Of a DNA stretch of 64,000 nucleotides, positions 9,400 to 17,587 are shown one piece after another (within the stretch, counting starts at the first letter, position 1; each line of letters starts with the position of its first letter). A model generated the notes under the pieces. The model did no database searches and was not told where the DNA came from. It saw only the letters and a program-made list of their open reading frames with translations. Made by a program: the position numbers and the translations under genes. Source of the stretch: Comamonas_C sp026954015 (GTDB taxonomy: Bacteria; Pseudomonadota; Gammaproteobacteria; Burkholderiales; Burkholderiaceae_C); contig JAPSFS010000007.1 in assembly GCA_035063785.1 (NCBI GenBank), forward strand, positions 62,001 through 126,000, read 5' to 3'.

Positions 9400-9514
9400 G
9401 GGCGTGGGCCTGCGCGTGCGCATGGCCCACCTGCGCAAGAAGATCGGGCACGACGCCGCGCGCCCGCGCCACCTGCGCACCGAGGCGGGCGTGGGCCATC
9501 GCTTCGTGCCGTGA
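9400..9514 (+). pseudogene. C-terminal stump of an OmpR/KdpE-type response regulator
   Basis: The + strand encodes LRVRMAHLRKKIGHDAARPR and then HLRTEAGVGHRFVP before a TGA at 9512-9514. This is the recognition helix and terminal beta-hairpin of winged-helix response regulators, closest by eye to KdpE (HLRxKLExDPAxPRHxLTExGxGYRF). No receiver domain or earlier winged-helix part precedes it. Like the AraC remnant on the other side of the LysR/reductase pair, it looks like debris from rearrangement. The rest of 9288-9580 holds nothing I recognise. Confidence 0.65.
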
Positions 9515-9580
9515 GGCGGGCGGCCTGTGGTGGTCGGCGCTGCGCCGGGCAGCCCGTGCATCGGGCCTGTGGTGGGCGTG

Positions 9581-10981
9581 CTACCCGTGTGTCGGCCTGG
9601 CTCGCAGCGAGCTGCACACCCCGGCAAGGATGGCGCAGCCCGCCGCCACCAGCAGCGCCAGCGATTCGGCGCCGCCGTCATGCCCGGGGTGCAGCGTGAA
9701 GAGTGCGGCCAGCACCACCGCGCCCAGCGTCTGCCCGGTCAGGCGCGCGGTGCCCAGCATGCCGCTGGCGCCACCGCTGCGGTGCAGCGGCGCCGATGAG
9801 ACGATGGTGTGGTTGTTGGGCGACTGAAACAGCGCGAAGCCCCCGCCCGCCAGCGCCATGCGCCAGGCGATGTCGCCGCTCGTCGCGTGCAGCGGCATGA
9901 ACGAGAGCGCCAGCAGGCCGCCGGCGAAGACCAGCATGCCCAGCCCGCCGAGCAGGCCGTCGTGGTAGCGCCCGATGAGGCGCCCCGCAATCGGCGCGAC
10001 GCAGGCGGTTGCCAGCGGCCACGCAGTGATCAGCAGACCGGCCTGCATGTGGCTCTGGCCGTGCACCTGCAGCAATAAAAACGGAAGTGCAAGAAAGCTC
10101 AGCATCTGCGCGCAGAAGGCACCGATGGACGAACCCATCGAGAGCGCGAAGATCGGAATGCGCAGCAGATCGACTGGCAGCAGCGGCACGGCGCGGTGCC
10201 ACTGGCGCCGCACGTGCACCGTGCCCACGGCCAGTCCGGCCGCGAGCAGCCCCCAGCCCAGCAGCGGGTTGGCGTGCATACTGCCACCCTGCTGCGTGAG
10301 CTCGGAACTGCCGAGGAACATCAGCGTGAACATGCCGCCATTGAGCAGCACGTCGAGCACCGAAAAGTGCGAGGCCGGCGTGGCCGACGGCGGGTTGCGC
10401 GGCAGTACCTGCGCGGCCCGGTACCATGCGAGCAGCCCCAGCGGAAGGTTGAGCGCGAACAGCCAGGGCCAGCTCGCCACCGAAAGAATCACGGCCGCCA
10501 CGGTAGGCCCGGCCATGGCCGCCGTTGCGACGACGAGCGAATTGAGCGCCATGCCGCGCCCCAGCCGGCTGGCCGGGTAGATCAGGCGCACCAGCGCGGA
10601 ATTGACCGCCATCACGCCCGCGGCGCCCAGGCCCTGCAGCGCGCGCGCGCCGATCAGCGCCGTCTTGTCCGGCGCCAGCATCGCCGCGATCGAGGTCAGC
10701 GCGAACAGCAGCATGCCCGCGCGGTAGACGCGCCGGTAGCCGATGCGCTCGCCGATCGCCGCCAGCGGCAGCAGCGACACGAGGATCGCGAGCTGGTAGG
10801 CGTTGACCACCCAGACGCTTTGCGCCGCGTTCATGTGCAGCTCGCGTGCGATGTCCGGCAACGCGAGGTTGACGATGCTCGTATCCAGCACCGCCAGCGT
10901 GAGACCGAGGATGATGACGCCCATCGCGCGCCCACGCGCCGGCTCGGGCAGGCCGTCCATCACGGTCGCTGCCGCCGTCAC
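9581..10981 (-). CDS. MFS drug efflux transporter, EmrB/QacA (DHA2) family
   Basis: A 466-residue polytopic protein with the DHA2 opening LTLAVLDTSIVNLALPDIAR (motif D1) and the loop GERIGYRRVYRAG (motif A). Its length suits the 14-helix family, which exports drugs in exchange for protons. The start is taken as GTG at 10981, which overlaps the TGA of the upstream gene (GTGA), implying coupling; an internal ATG at 10960 is the alternative. It is the second gene of a two-transporter operon. No membrane-fusion partner (EmrA) is adjacent. Confidence 0.85.
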   Translation of the reverse strand: MTAAATVMDGLPEPARGRAMGVIILGLTLAVLDTSIVNLALPDIARELHMNAAQSVWVVNAYQLAILVSLLPLAAIGERIGYRRVYRAGMLLFALTSIAAMLAPDKTALIGARALQGLGAAGVMAVNSALVRLIYPASRLGRGMALNSLVVATAAMAGPTVAAVILSVASWPWLFALNLPLGLLAWYRAAQVLPRNPPSATPASHFSVLDVLLNGGMFTLMFLGSSELTQQGGSMHANPLLGWGLLAAGLAVGTVHVRRQWHRAVPLLPVDLLRIPIFALSMGSSIGAFCAQMLSFLALPFLLLQVHGQSHMQAGLLITAWPLATACVAPIAGRLIGRYHDGLLGGLGMLVFAGGLLALSFMPLHATSGDIAWRMALAGGGFALFQSPNNHTIVSSAPLHRSGGASGMLGTARLTGQTLGAVVLAALFTLHPGHDGGAESLALLVAAGCAILAGVCSSLRARPTHG

Positions 10982-12189
10982 GCACGCCTCGCCGCGGCCA
11001 GGGGCGATGCGTGGCGGCGCAGCGTGAGCCAGGTGAGCGCCACGCCGATCAGCGCGCCCAGGGTCATGCCGACCACCATCGGCAGCGGGTCGCCAGTGGC
11101 GTACAGCCCCGCCACGGCCATCGCCACCGTGCCGATGAGCATCTGCAGCGTCCCCATGAGCGCGCTGGCCGTGCCCGCGATCGGTCCGTGGTCGTCGAGC
11201 GCGAGCACCGCCGTCGTCGGTATCACCAGCCCCATGAAGCCGCTCGCGATGAAGTACAGCGCGAGCAGCACCGTCATGCGGTCGCCGCCGGACAGGTAAT
11301 GCGCGAGCAGCAGCACCATCGCCGCGCCCGCGCCGCTCGCAGCCCAGACGGTGACGCGCTCGAGCCCGAAGCGCCGGCCCAGGCGCGCAGTGAACTGCGC
11401 GCTTGCGAAGAACGCCGCCGCATTGACCGAGAACGCGAGGCTGTACTGCGTGGGCGTGAGGCCGTAGTGGTTGATGAAGACGAAGGGCGAGCCCGCCAGG
11501 AACACGAAGAACCCCGCCATCGTGAAGCTGCCGATGCCCACGAGGCCGAGGTAGCGCGCGTCGCGCAGCAGCGTCCAGTACGCGCGCGCGGCGCTCGCGA
11601 CGGTGCTGGCGCCGCGCTGCGCGGCGGGCAGGGTTTCGGGCAGCGCCCGGCGCACGAGCAGCAGGCCCGCGAGGCCGAGCAGCGTCACAGTCCAGAACAC
11701 GCCGCGCCAGCCCGCAAGCGCGATCACCCCGCTGCCCATGAGCGGCGCGAGCAGCGGCGAGACGCTGAACACCAGCATGAGCAGCGCCATCAGCCGCGCG
11801 GCCTCGTTGCCGGTGTGCAGATCGCGCACCACGGCGCGCGGGATCACCGTGCCCGCCGCCGCGCCCAGCCCCTGCAGGAAACGCAACACCACGAGCGTGT
11901 GGATATCCGTGGCGAGCGCGCAGCCCATGCTCGTGGCGACGAACAGCGCGAGACCGAAATACAGCGGCGGCTTGCGCCCCAGCATGTCCGAGACCGGTCC
12001 GTAGACCACCTGCCCGACGCCGAGCGCGAGAAAGAACACGGTCAGGCTCCATTGCACCGGCGCCACGTGGGCATTCAGGCTCTGCCCGATCGCGGGCAGC
12101 GCCGGCAGGTACATGTCGATGGCGAACGGCCCGATGGCCGAGAGCAGGCCGAGTATCAGCGCCATGCGCAGTGCGGGGGAAAAAGACAT
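10978..12189 (-). CDS. MFS multidrug efflux transporter, Bcr/CflA (DHA1) family
   Basis: A 403-residue protein with 12 predicted helices. It has the Bcr/CflA signature near the N-terminus (GPFAIDMYLPALPAIGQSL) and the cytoplasmic loop GPVSDMLGRKPPL. Members export bicyclomycin, chloramphenicol and similar compounds by proton antiport. The start MSFSPALRMALILG at 12189 is preferred; a frame open further upstream adds 26 non-family residues and would run across the divergent glycosylase start. It is translationally coupled to the DHA2 transporter downstream. Confidence 0.88.
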   Translation of the reverse strand: MSFSPALRMALILGLLSAIGPFAIDMYLPALPAIGQSLNAHVAPVQWSLTVFFLALGVGQVVYGPVSDMLGRKPPLYFGLALFVATSMGCALATDIHTLVVLRFLQGLGAAAGTVIPRAVVRDLHTGNEAARLMALLMLVFSVSPLLAPLMGSGVIALAGWRGVFWTVTLLGLAGLLLVRRALPETLPAAQRGASTVASAARAYWTLLRDARYLGLVGIGSFTMAGFFVFLAGSPFVFINHYGLTPTQYSLAFSVNAAAFFASAQFTARLGRRFGLERVTVWAASGAGAAMVLLLAHYLSGGDRMTVLLALYFIASGFMGLVIPTTAVLALDDHGPIAGTASALMGTLQMLIGTVAMAVAGLYATGDPLPMVVGMTLGALIGVALTWLTLRRHASPLAAARRA

Positions 12190-12254
12190 CGCGCGGATTG
12201 TCCGCTGTCCGGCGCTCGCGCGCGGCGTGCACGAGTCGTAGTACAAACCACGCC

Positions 12255-12791
12255 GTGACCACGGCATCCACCACCACGCTTCAGGGGCTGCCCGCGTTCG
12301 TGTACCCCGGTACGCGGGTGCTGGTGCTGGGCAGTTTTCCGGGCGTCGCGTCGCTGCGCGCGCAGCAGTATTACGGGCATCCGCAAAACCAGTTCTGGCG
12401 CATCCTCGCCGCGCTCTGGCCCGCGCACCCGCTGCCGCCCGCGCAGGACTACGGCGCGCGCTGCGCCTGGGTGCTCGCGCGCGGCCTCGGCATCTGGGAC
12501 GTGTACGCCACGTGCCAGCGCGAGGGGAGCCTGGACACCAGCATCCGCAGCGCCCGTCTCAACGATTTCGCAGCGTTGCGCGCCCGAGTTCCGCACCTGG
12601 CGGCGATCGCGCACAACGGTGGCGCCAGCTATGCGCGCGCCCGGCAGGTGCGCGCGTGCATGGGGCTCACGCAAGACTCGCCCATCGCCTCGCTGCGCCT
12701 GCCCTCGACCAGCCCCGCCAACGCCTCCTGGAGCCTCGCGCGCAAGCAGCAGGCGTGGGCCGAGGTCTTTGCACGTTATGGACTGCTCTGA
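12255..12791 (+). CDS. DNA-deoxyinosine/uracil glycosylase (UDG superfamily, hypoxanthine-DNA glycosylase type)
   Basis: This 178-residue protein belongs to the small UDG-superfamily group of hypoxanthine-DNA glycosylases. The segment VLVLGSFPGVASLRAQQYYG is followed by HPQNQFWRIL, the active-site region of the group, and LRLPSTSPANAS forms the C-terminal DNA-intercalation segment. It would excise deaminated bases in base-excision repair. GTG at 12255 is taken as start because upstream residues do not match the family and would overlap the divergent MFS gene. Its TGA overlaps the ATG of the next gene. Confidence 0.8.
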   Translation: MTTASTTTLQGLPAFVYPGTRVLVLGSFPGVASLRAQQYYGHPQNQFWRILAALWPAHPLPPAQDYGARCAWVLARGLGIWDVYATCQREGSLDTSIRSARLNDFAALRARVPHLAAIAHNGGASYARARQVRACMGLTQDSPIASLRLPSTSPANASWSLARKQQAWAEVFARYGLL

Positions 12792-13546
12792 TGGCCCGGC
12801 AACGCGCGCGTGAACTGCCCGAGGTGAGCGTGTCCGACGACGGGGTGCTGCGCCATCTGCACCTGGGCACGCCTTGGATCCAGGGATCGATGCGCGTGGA
12901 CTCGCCCTTCGACATCGCGCTCGAATACGTGCAGCGCATGATGGCCTGGCTGCTTTTCGTCGCGCCCGAGACGGTCGGCGCGCGCCAGGCGATGCAGCTG
13001 GGCCTCGGGGCGGGCGCGATCACCAAGTTTTGCTGCAGGAAGCTGCGCATGCGCACCACCGCGATCGAGCTCAATCCCCAGGTGGTGGCCGTGTGCCGCG
13101 CGTGGTTCAAGCTGCCGCCCGATGGCCCGCGCCTCACGATCGTGGTGGGCGACGCGGGGGAGGCGATCCGCGATGTGGCGTACCGGGGCTGCGTCGATGC
13201 GCTGGCGGTGGACATGTACGACGACGACGCGGCCGCGCCGGTGTTCGACAGCGTCGCCTTCTACGAGGACTGCCGCGCGCTGCTCACCGAGGATGGGTGC
13301 CTGGCGATGAACCTGTTCGGCCGCACCAGCCACTACGAGCGCAGCGTTGCCAGGCTCTGTGCGGCGTTTGGCAGCGAGGCGGTGTGGGCCTTCAAGCCCA
13401 CGCGTGAGGGCAATACCGTGGTGCTTGCGCAGCGCACGCCGCAGCGCCCGCCGCGCGCGTTGCTGCTTGAGCGCGCGCACGAGATCGAGGCGCGCTGGGA
13501 CCTGCCCGCGCGCAAATGGCTGCGCAGTTTCAAGCCCATCACGTGA
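12791..13546 (+). CDS. Spermidine-synthase-like protein (class I methyltransferase fold)
   Basis: A 251-residue Rossmann-fold protein of the spermidine synthase-like family. The nucleotide-binding motif is MQLGLGAGAITKF, followed by the acidic loop TAIELNPQVVAVCR and the motif DALAVDMYDDD. It is shorter than true polyamine aminopropyltransferases at the N-terminus, and aminopropyl transfer cannot be assumed. The start overlaps the stop of the glycosylase gene (TGATG), so the two are coupled. Families like this are widespread in Burkholderiales and mostly uncharacterised. Confidence 0.75.
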   Translation: MARQRARELPEVSVSDDGVLRHLHLGTPWIQGSMRVDSPFDIALEYVQRMMAWLLFVAPETVGARQAMQLGLGAGAITKFCCRKLRMRTTAIELNPQVVAVCRAWFKLPPDGPRLTIVVGDAGEAIRDVAYRGCVDALAVDMYDDDAAAPVFDSVAFYEDCRALLTEDGCLAMNLFGRTSHYERSVARLCAAFGSEAVWAFKPTREGNTVVLAQRTPQRPPRALLLERAHEIEARWDLPARKWLRSFKPIT

Positions 13547-13574
13547 CTGTTGCGTTTTACGGCACCATAGCGCC

Positions 13575-15371
13575 ATGACCACACCCACCTCCGCTAAGCC
13601 TGCCGCTCGCCGGGATGACGCCCACCACGGGCCGTTGCAGTGGCGCCAGATCGTCGATTGGCTGCGCGAGGATGGCGTCATCAGCGCCGAGCAGGCCGCG
13701 CGCACGATAGAGCGCTGCGCGCAGGCGGAAAGCAACCAGCATCCGCTGGTGCGGCTGGGCAGCGTCTCCATGGTGCGCGCGCGCGACGGGCGCGTGCTTG
13801 ACGTGGACCTGCTCACCGAGACCATCGCGCCGCGGTGCGGCATCGGGTTTCTGCGCATCGACCCGCTCAAGGTGGACGTGGGCCGCGTCGCGGATGCGAT
13901 GAGTGCCAGCTACGCCGAGCGCCACAAGGTGCTGCCGGTGCAGGTGCTGCCACACGAGATCGTGGTCGCCACCGCAGAGCCCTTCATCGACGATTGGGTG
14001 GCCGAGGTCGAGCGCCAGTCGCGCCGCCACGTGCGCCGGGTGCTCGCCAATCCGCTGGACATCACGCGCTACACGGCCGAGTTCTACGCGCTCGCCAAGT
14101 CGGTGCGCGCGGCGCAGAAAAGCGGTGGCAGCGCCGGCGGCAGCAGCTTCGAGCAGCTCGTCGAACTCGGTAAATCCAACAAGCAGCTCGACGCCAACGA
14201 TCAGGGCGTGGTGCGCGTGGTGGACTGGCTCTGGCAGTACGCGTTCGACCAGCGTGCGAGTGACATCCACATGGAGCCGCGGCGCGAGCAGGGCGTGATC
14301 CGCTTTCGCATCGACGGCGTGCTGCACACCGTCTACCAGATGCCGATCGGCGTGCTCAACGCGATGGTCGCGCGCATCAAGCTGCTGGGGCGCATGGATG
14401 TGGTGGAAAAGCGCCGCCCGCAGGACGGGCGCATCAAGACGCGCAACCCGGGCGGCGACGAGGTGGAGATGCGCCTGTCCACCCTGCCCACGGCGTTCGG
14501 CGAGAAGATGGTGATGCGCATCTTCGACCCGGACAACACCGTCAAGGACCTCGACGCGCTGGGCTTCACGGCGCACGACGCCGGGCGCTGGGAGGCGCTG
14601 GTACGACGCCCGCACGGCGTGATCCTGGTGACCGGCCCGACCGGCTCGGGCAAGACGACGACGCTGTACTCCACGCTCAAGCGTGTGGCAACCGAGGCGG
14701 TGAACGTGAGCACGGTGGAAGACCCGATCGAGATGATCGAGCCGGCGTTCAACCAGACGCAGGTGCAGCCGCAGATCGACTTCACCTTCGCCGAAGGGCT
14801 GCGCTCGCTGATGCGCCAGGACCCCGACATCATCATGGTCGGCGAAATCCGCGACCTGGAAACCGCCGAGATGGCGATCCAGGCGGCGCTCACCGGGCAC
14901 CTCGTGTTTTCCACGCTGCACACCAACGACGCGCCCAGCGCGATCACGCGCCTGATGGAGCTCGGCGTGCCGTACTACCTCATCAACGCCACGCTGCTGG
15001 GCGTGCTGGCGCAGCGCCTCGTGCGCACCCTGTGCACGCACTGCCGCAAGCGCAACCGCGAGGCCGATCCGGCGCAACTGGCCGATCTCGTCAAGCCGTG
15101 GAAGCTCAGCGGCGGCTACCACGCCTACGAGCCCGTGGGGTGCGTCGAGTGCCGCATGACGGGCTTTCGCGGCCGCATGGGGCTGTACGAATTGCTCACG
15201 GTGACCGAGGCGCTGCGCGAGCAGGTCTCGCAAAGCCCCTCGATCGATGCGCTGCGCCACCAGGCGGTGCAGGACGGCATGCGCCCGCTGCGCCTGGCGG
15301 GCGTGCTGCGTGCGGCCGAGGGTGTGACGACGATCGAAGAGGTGATCGCCGCGACGCCGCCGTTGCGCTGA
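13575..15371 (+). CDS. GspE/PilB-family secretion or pilus assembly ATPase
   Basis: A 598-residue type II secretion/type IV pilus ATPase. After an N-terminal GspE-type domain comes the core: Walker A GPTGSGKTTT at about 354-363, the Asp box, Walker B DPDIIMVGEIRD at about 416, the His box STLHTNDA, and a zinc-binding tetracysteine (CTHC near 486, CVEC near 525). These are the residues needed to drive pseudopilus or pilus extension. No other secretion or pilus gene is adjacent, so which machine it serves is open. Confidence 0.85.
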   Translation: MTTPTSAKPAARRDDAHHGPLQWRQIVDWLREDGVISAEQAARTIERCAQAESNQHPLVRLGSVSMVRARDGRVLDVDLLTETIAPRCGIGFLRIDPLKVDVGRVADAMSASYAERHKVLPVQVLPHEIVVATAEPFIDDWVAEVERQSRRHVRRVLANPLDITRYTAEFYALAKSVRAAQKSGGSAGGSSFEQLVELGKSNKQLDANDQGVVRVVDWLWQYAFDQRASDIHMEPRREQGVIRFRIDGVLHTVYQMPIGVLNAMVARIKLLGRMDVVEKRRPQDGRIKTRNPGGDEVEMRLSTLPTAFGEKMVMRIFDPDNTVKDLDALGFTAHDAGRWEALVRRPHGVILVTGPTGSGKTTTLYSTLKRVATEAVNVSTVEDPIEMIEPAFNQTQVQPQIDFTFAEGLRSLMRQDPDIIMVGEIRDLETAEMAIQAALTGHLVFSTLHTNDAPSAITRLMELGVPYYLINATLLGVLAQRLVRTLCTHCRKRNREADPAQLADLVKPWKLSGGYHAYEPVGCVECRMTGFRGRMGLYELLTVTEALREQVSQSPSIDALRHQAVQDGMRPLRLAGVLRAAEGVTTIEEVIAATPPLR

Positions 15372-15483
15372 ATGATTGTGAATTTCGGGTAAACCCCTAG
15401 CAGCCGGTAGGTGAAATCCACATCGCCGCGCCGCGCGCGAGTCCGGACAATCGCCGGTGGACTTTTGGCTTCTGGAGTTGCCT

Positions 15484-15972
15484 GTGAAGATCAAGAACGA
15501 AAAGGACTTTTTTGCCGGGCTGCTGTTTTTCGTGCTCGGTGGAGGGTTCGCGTGGGGCGCGACGACCTATACCGTCGGTTCGGCGGCGCGCATGGGGCCG
15601 GGGTATTTCCCGCTGCTCGTGGGCGTCCTGCTGGCGGTGCTCGGCGTGCTCATCATGTTCAAGGCGCTGACGATAGAGAGCGAGGGTGACAGCCGCTTCG
15701 GCTCCTGGGCCTGGAAGCCGCTGATCTTCATCCTGGGCGCCAATCTGCTGTTCGGCATCCTGCTCGTCGGGCTGCCCGCGTTCGGCATTCCGGGCATGGG
15801 TCTGATCGTTGCGATCTACGGGCTGGCGATCGTGGCCAGCATGGCGGGCGATGAGTTCAAGCTCAAGGACGCGATCATCCTCGCCACCGTGCTTGCGGTG
15901 GGATGCTACGTGATCTTCGTCTGGGCGCTGAATCTGACGCTGCCCGTCTGGCCCAGCTTCATCGCCGGCTGA
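15484..15972 (+). CDS. tctB: Tripartite tricarboxylate transporter small membrane subunit TctB
   Basis: A 162-residue protein with four membrane helices, a length and pattern typical of TctB (DUF1468). It contains the family segment RMGPGYFPLLVGVLLAVLG. GTG at 15484 is chosen as start because GGAG lies 6 bases upstream; an earlier in-frame GTG at 15457 has no ribosome binding site. It lies 18 bp before tctA, and together they form the membrane part of a secondary importer for carboxylates. No tctC follows, so the solute specificity is unknown. Confidence 0.88.
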   Translation: MKIKNEKDFFAGLLFFVLGGGFAWGATTYTVGSAARMGPGYFPLLVGVLLAVLGVLIMFKALTIESEGDSRFGSWAWKPLIFILGANLLFGILLVGLPAFGIPGMGLIVAIYGLAIVASMAGDEFKLKDAIILATVLAVGCYVIFVWALNLTLPVWPSFIAG

Positions 15973-15990
15973 CCGGCAAGGGACATCACC

Positions 15991-17502
15991 ATGGAATTGC
16001 TTGAACACCTTGCGCTCGGCTTCAGCGTCGCCTTCACCTGGCAGAACCTGATCTACTGCTTCGTCGGCTGCTTTCTGGGCACCCTGATCGGCGTGCTGCC
16101 GGGCATCGGCCCGCTGGCGACGATCGCGATGCTGCTGCCGGTCACCTACGCGCTGCCGCCGGTGGCGGCACTCATCATGCTCGCGGGGATCTACTACGGC
16201 GCGCAGTATGGCGGCTCGACCACCGCCATCCTGGTGAACCTGCCGGGCGAAGTGTCCTCGGTGGTGACGACGCTCGACGGTTACCAGATGGCGCGCAAGG
16301 GCCGCGCCGGGCCGGCGCTCGCGTCGGCCGCGATCGGGTCGTTTTTTGCGGGCTGTGTCGGCACGGTGGTGCTCGCCGCATTTGCGCCGCCGCTCACCGA
16401 GGTGGCGTTCAAGTTCGGTCCCGCCGAGTATTTCTCGCTCATGGTGCTGGGCCTGATCGGCGCGGTGGTGCTGGCGTCGGGGTCGCTGCTGAAGGCCATC
16501 GGCATGATCGTCTTTGGCCTGATGCTGGGGCTGGTCGGCACGGACGTGAATTCGGGCGTCGCGCGCTACAGCTTCGATATCCCGGAACTCACCGACGGCA
16601 TCGACTTCGTGCCGATCGCGATGGGTATCTTCGGCTACGGCGAAATCATCTCCAACCTCTCGCGCCCGGCCGAGCATCGCGAGGTCTTCAAGACCAAGCT
16701 GTCGGGGTTGCTGCCGACGGCCGAGGATTTCAAGCGCATGTTCCCCGCCATGCTGCGCGGCACGGCGCTGGGCTCCATCTTGGGCATCCTGCCGGGCGGC
16801 GGCGCGGTGCTGTCGTCGTTCGCTTCCTACACGGTCGAGAAGAAGGCCAGGATGCGCCCGGACGAAGTTCCGTTCGGCCAGGGCAACATCCGCGGTGTCG
16901 CAGGGCCGGAGTCGGCCAACAACGCAGGGTCGCAGACTTCGTTCATCCCGATGCTCACGCTCGGCATCCCGCCCAACCCGGTGATGGCGCTGATGGTGGG
17001 CGCGATGACGATCCACAACATCCAGCCGGGTCCGCAGGTGATGACGAGCAACCCCGATTTGTTCTGGGGGCTGGTGGCGTCGATGTGGATCGGCAACCTG
17101 ATGCTGGTGGTGCTCAACCTGCCGCTGATCGGCATCTGGATCAAGCTGCTCACGGTGCCGTACCGCTGGCTGTTCCCCTCGATCGTGCTGTTCTGCGCGC
17201 TCGGGGTCTACACGAACAACAACAACCAGTTCGATATCTGGACCGTCGCGGTCTTCGGCTTTATCGGCTACCTGTTCTACAAGCTCGAACTGGAAGCGGC
17301 GCCACTGCTGCTCGGCCTGATCCTGGGGCCGATGATGGAGGAGAACCTGCGGCGCGCGCTGCTGCTGTCGCGCGGCGACTGGAGCATTCTGGTGACGCGG
17401 CCGATCTCCGCGGGGCTGTTGATCGCGACGGCGCTCATGCTCGTCGTGGTGATGCTGCCCGCGGTGAGCAAGAAGCGCGAGGAGGCGTTCGTGGAAGAGT
17501 GA
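15991..17502 (+). CDS. tctA: Tripartite tricarboxylate transporter large membrane subunit TctA
   Basis: A 503-residue protein with about 12 hydrophobic helices and the TctA signatures GVLPGIGPLATIAMLLPVTY and GAQYGGSTTAILVNLPGE, plus the internally repeated ILGILPGGGAVLS and the segment GPESANNAGSQTSFIPML. It is the ion-coupled channel subunit that works with TctB and a periplasmic TctC (Bug-type) binding protein. The start has a purine-rich AAGGGA upstream. A hairpin follows the gene. Confidence 0.93.
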   Translation: MELLEHLALGFSVAFTWQNLIYCFVGCFLGTLIGVLPGIGPLATIAMLLPVTYALPPVAALIMLAGIYYGAQYGGSTTAILVNLPGEVSSVVTTLDGYQMARKGRAGPALASAAIGSFFAGCVGTVVLAAFAPPLTEVAFKFGPAEYFSLMVLGLIGAVVLASGSLLKAIGMIVFGLMLGLVGTDVNSGVARYSFDIPELTDGIDFVPIAMGIFGYGEIISNLSRPAEHREVFKTKLSGLLPTAEDFKRMFPAMLRGTALGSILGILPGGGAVLSSFASYTVEKKARMRPDEVPFGQGNIRGVAGPESANNAGSQTSFIPMLTLGIPPNPVMALMVGAMTIHNIQPGPQVMTSNPDLFWGLVASMWIGNLMLVVLNLPLIGIWIKLLTVPYRWLFPSIVLFCALGVYTNNNNQFDIWTVAVFGFIGYLFYKLELEAAPLLLGLILGPMMEENLRRALLLSRGDWSILVTRPISAGLLIATALMLVVVMLPAVSKKREEAFVEE

Positions 17503-17524
17503 CGGCGCGTCTTGCGCACCCTTG

Positions 17525-17549
17525 AGCGGCACCTGCGGGTGCCGCTTTG
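17525..17549 (+). terminator. Probable terminator after tctA
   Basis: A 9-bp stem (AGCGGCACC / GGTGCCGCT) with a TGCG loop and a short T run lies 23 bp after the tctA stop. The T tract is only three bases, so termination may be weak. Confidence 0.6.
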
Positions 17550-17587
17550 CGTTGCGGCGACAATGCCGCACCGCAGAGTACCCCGCC

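Noticed and set aside
9581..12277. A single 898-codon minus-strand frame suggesting a fused double transporter
   Set aside because: The first half is out of frame with the Bcr/CflA gene and not membrane-like. Two separate transporters joined by a GTGA overlap explain the region.
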